Shown here piece after piece: positions 6,396 through 6,602 of a DNA stretch of 6,602 nucleotides. The notes beneath the pieces were generated by a model that saw only the letters and a list, made by a program, of their open reading frames with translations, was not told the DNA's origin and did no database searches. Each line of letters starts with the position of its first letter. Position 1 is the first letter of the stretch. The stretch covers positions 1-6,602 of the forward strand of contig JADFLN010000078.1 in assembly GCA_022564385.1 (NCBI GenBank), written 5' to 3'. The stretch comes from Nitrososphaerota archaeon (lineage in GTDB: Archaea; Thermoproteota; Nitrososphaeria; Nitrososphaerales; Nitrosopumilaceae). Made by a program: the position numbers and the translations under genes.

Positions 6396-6487
6396 GGACC
6401 GGTCGTCTAGTTTGGTTTGGATGACGCACTCACACTGCGTAAGGAGAAATCCCGCAAAGGTCGTGGGTTCAAATCCCATCCGGTCCA
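6396..6487 (+). tRNA. tRNA-Val, anticodon CAC, with a 17-nt non-canonical intron
   Basis: Decodes GUG. The acceptor stem is a perfect 7-bp match: GGACCGG (6396-6402) with CCGGTCC (6480-6486), discriminator A at 6487, CCA not encoded. The D stem is 6405-6408 with 6419-6422 (two of four pairs are G-T). The anticodon stem is ACGCA (6424-6428) with TGCGT (6436-6440), around the loop CTCACAC, which places CAC at 6431-6433 after the conserved T33. The T arm is GTGGG-TTCAAAT-CCCAT (6463-6479). The 22 bases between anticodon and T stems are too many for valine. A bulge-helix-bulge motif predicts removal of 6442-6458, leaving a 75-nt tRNA with the five-base variable loop AGGTC. Oddities are T at position 21 (normally A) and C at position 9. 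The gene lies on the plus strand between two protein genes, with no T-rich run directly after it. Confidence 0.9.
6442..6458 (+). other. tRNA intron between positions 44 and 45 (variable loop)
   Basis: The predicted precursor fold is as follows. Central helix: TGCG (6436-6439) with CGCA (6453-6456), four bp. First 3-base bulge: TAA (6440-6442). Inner helix: GGA (6443-6445) with TCC (6450-6452), closed by a GAAA tetraloop. Second 3-base bulge: AAG (6457-6459). Cutting after the second base of each bulge, as archaeal splicing endonuclease does, releases exactly 17 bases and joins A44 to GGTC. The outer helix is weak (two pairs: 6435-6460 and 6434-6461). Confidence 0.82.
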
Positions 6488-6529
6488 CCCCAATATTCAT
6501 CAAAGTTAGAAAATCGTCATATAGAGACT

Positions 6530-6539
6530 AATTAAAATT
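6530..6539 (+). promoter_or_regulatory. Possible TATA-like box of the last gene
   Basis: AATTAAAATT is centred about 26 bases before the ATG at 6561, with no ribosome binding site following, consistent with a leaderless start. A second candidate, CATATAGAG (6518-6526), is about 39 bases from the ATG. The sequence does not decide between them. Nothing else is seen between the tRNA and this gene. Confidence 0.3.
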
Positions 6540-6560
6540 GGATAGAATTAAAGAAAATCT

Positions 6561-6602
6561 ATGAAGGCCAGATTTAGTGGGAAATGTGTAGAGTGTGGAG
6601 AG
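6561..6602 (+). CDS. Start of a protein with an N-terminal CxxC motif, cut by window edge
   Basis: Only 14 codons are visible: MKARFSGKCVECGE. The C9-x-x-C12-G arrangement just after a basic start is typical of the first half of a zinc ribbon, but the second half lies outside the window and no family can be named. The ATG is supported by an AT-rich TATA-like stretch at the leaderless distance. The gene runs in the same direction as the tRNA, which ends 73 bases before it. Confidence 0.55.
   Translation, partial: MKARFSGKCVECGE

Noticed and set aside
6441..6462. Long variable arm of a class II tRNA (Leu or Ser)
   Set aside because: The anticodon is CAC (Val), and the 22-base stretch fits a bulge-helix-bulge intron whose removal gives a standard variable loop.
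6282..6503. Minus-strand frame of 73 codons
   Set aside because: It is the antisense of the tRNA-Val gene; strings like RMGFEPTTF are the usual product of translating a tRNA T-arm backwards. It also overlaps the promoter and start of the 82-residue gene.
6396..6602. tRNA as an integration site of a mobile element
   Set aside because: No integrase, no copy of the tRNA 3' end downstream, and no change in base composition are visible; only a 10-base repeat upstream, which is too weak.

Overview
The window looks like core chromosome of an ammonia-oxidising archaeon of the Nitrosopumilus type (Thaumarchaeota/Nitrososphaerota). The evidence is AT-rich coding DNA with heavy AGA use for arginine, an archaeal/eukaryotic-type isoleucyl-tRNA synthetase, an archaeal L40e ribosomal protein, a tRNA gene with an archaeal-type non-canonical intron, and TATA-like boxes 25-28 bases before several start codons that have no ribosome binding site (leaderless transcription). 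The genus is inferred from protein style, not from a search.

Layout from left to right: the 3' nine-tenths or so of ileS (plus strand, open from base 2; its N-terminus with the HIGH motif lies outside the window). Next is a short promoter region in which a perfect 9-bp inverted repeat brackets a TATA-like box. This leads into a Dps-like ferritin-family gene (2763-3350), a T-rich probable terminator, an unrecognised 109-residue protein (3461-3790), and sucC-sucD (3831-5839), which overlap by one base. The ribosomal protein L40e gene (5883-6050) was missing from long-ORF calls because it is short, and it is the only gene with a visible GGAG ribosome binding site. A small acidic hypothetical protein on the minus strand (6053-6301) ends two bases from L40e. 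Then come a tRNA-Val(CAC) gene (6396-6487) and the first 14 codons of a plus-strand gene with a CxxC motif (6561 to the edge).

Functionally these are housekeeping genes: translation (IleRS, tRNA-Val, L40e), succinyl-CoA/succinate interconversion with ADP/ATP (SucCD, which in these autotrophs connects the TCA reactions to the 3-hydroxypropionate/4-hydroxybutyrate carbon cycle), and iron/peroxide protection (Dps-like protein). No defence system, mobile element or CRISPR array is visible.

The points most worth a second look are: (1) a 17-nt intron in the variable loop of tRNA-Val, with a bulge-helix-bulge motif that can be drawn base by base and whose removal restores a canonical AGGTC variable loop; (2) the Dps-like protein, which appears to keep one cysteine of the family's dicysteine pair and to have glycine at the other; (3) the inverted repeat around its promoter; (4) unusual residues in the editing pocket of IleRS. 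I do not see a convincing new multi-gene system here.
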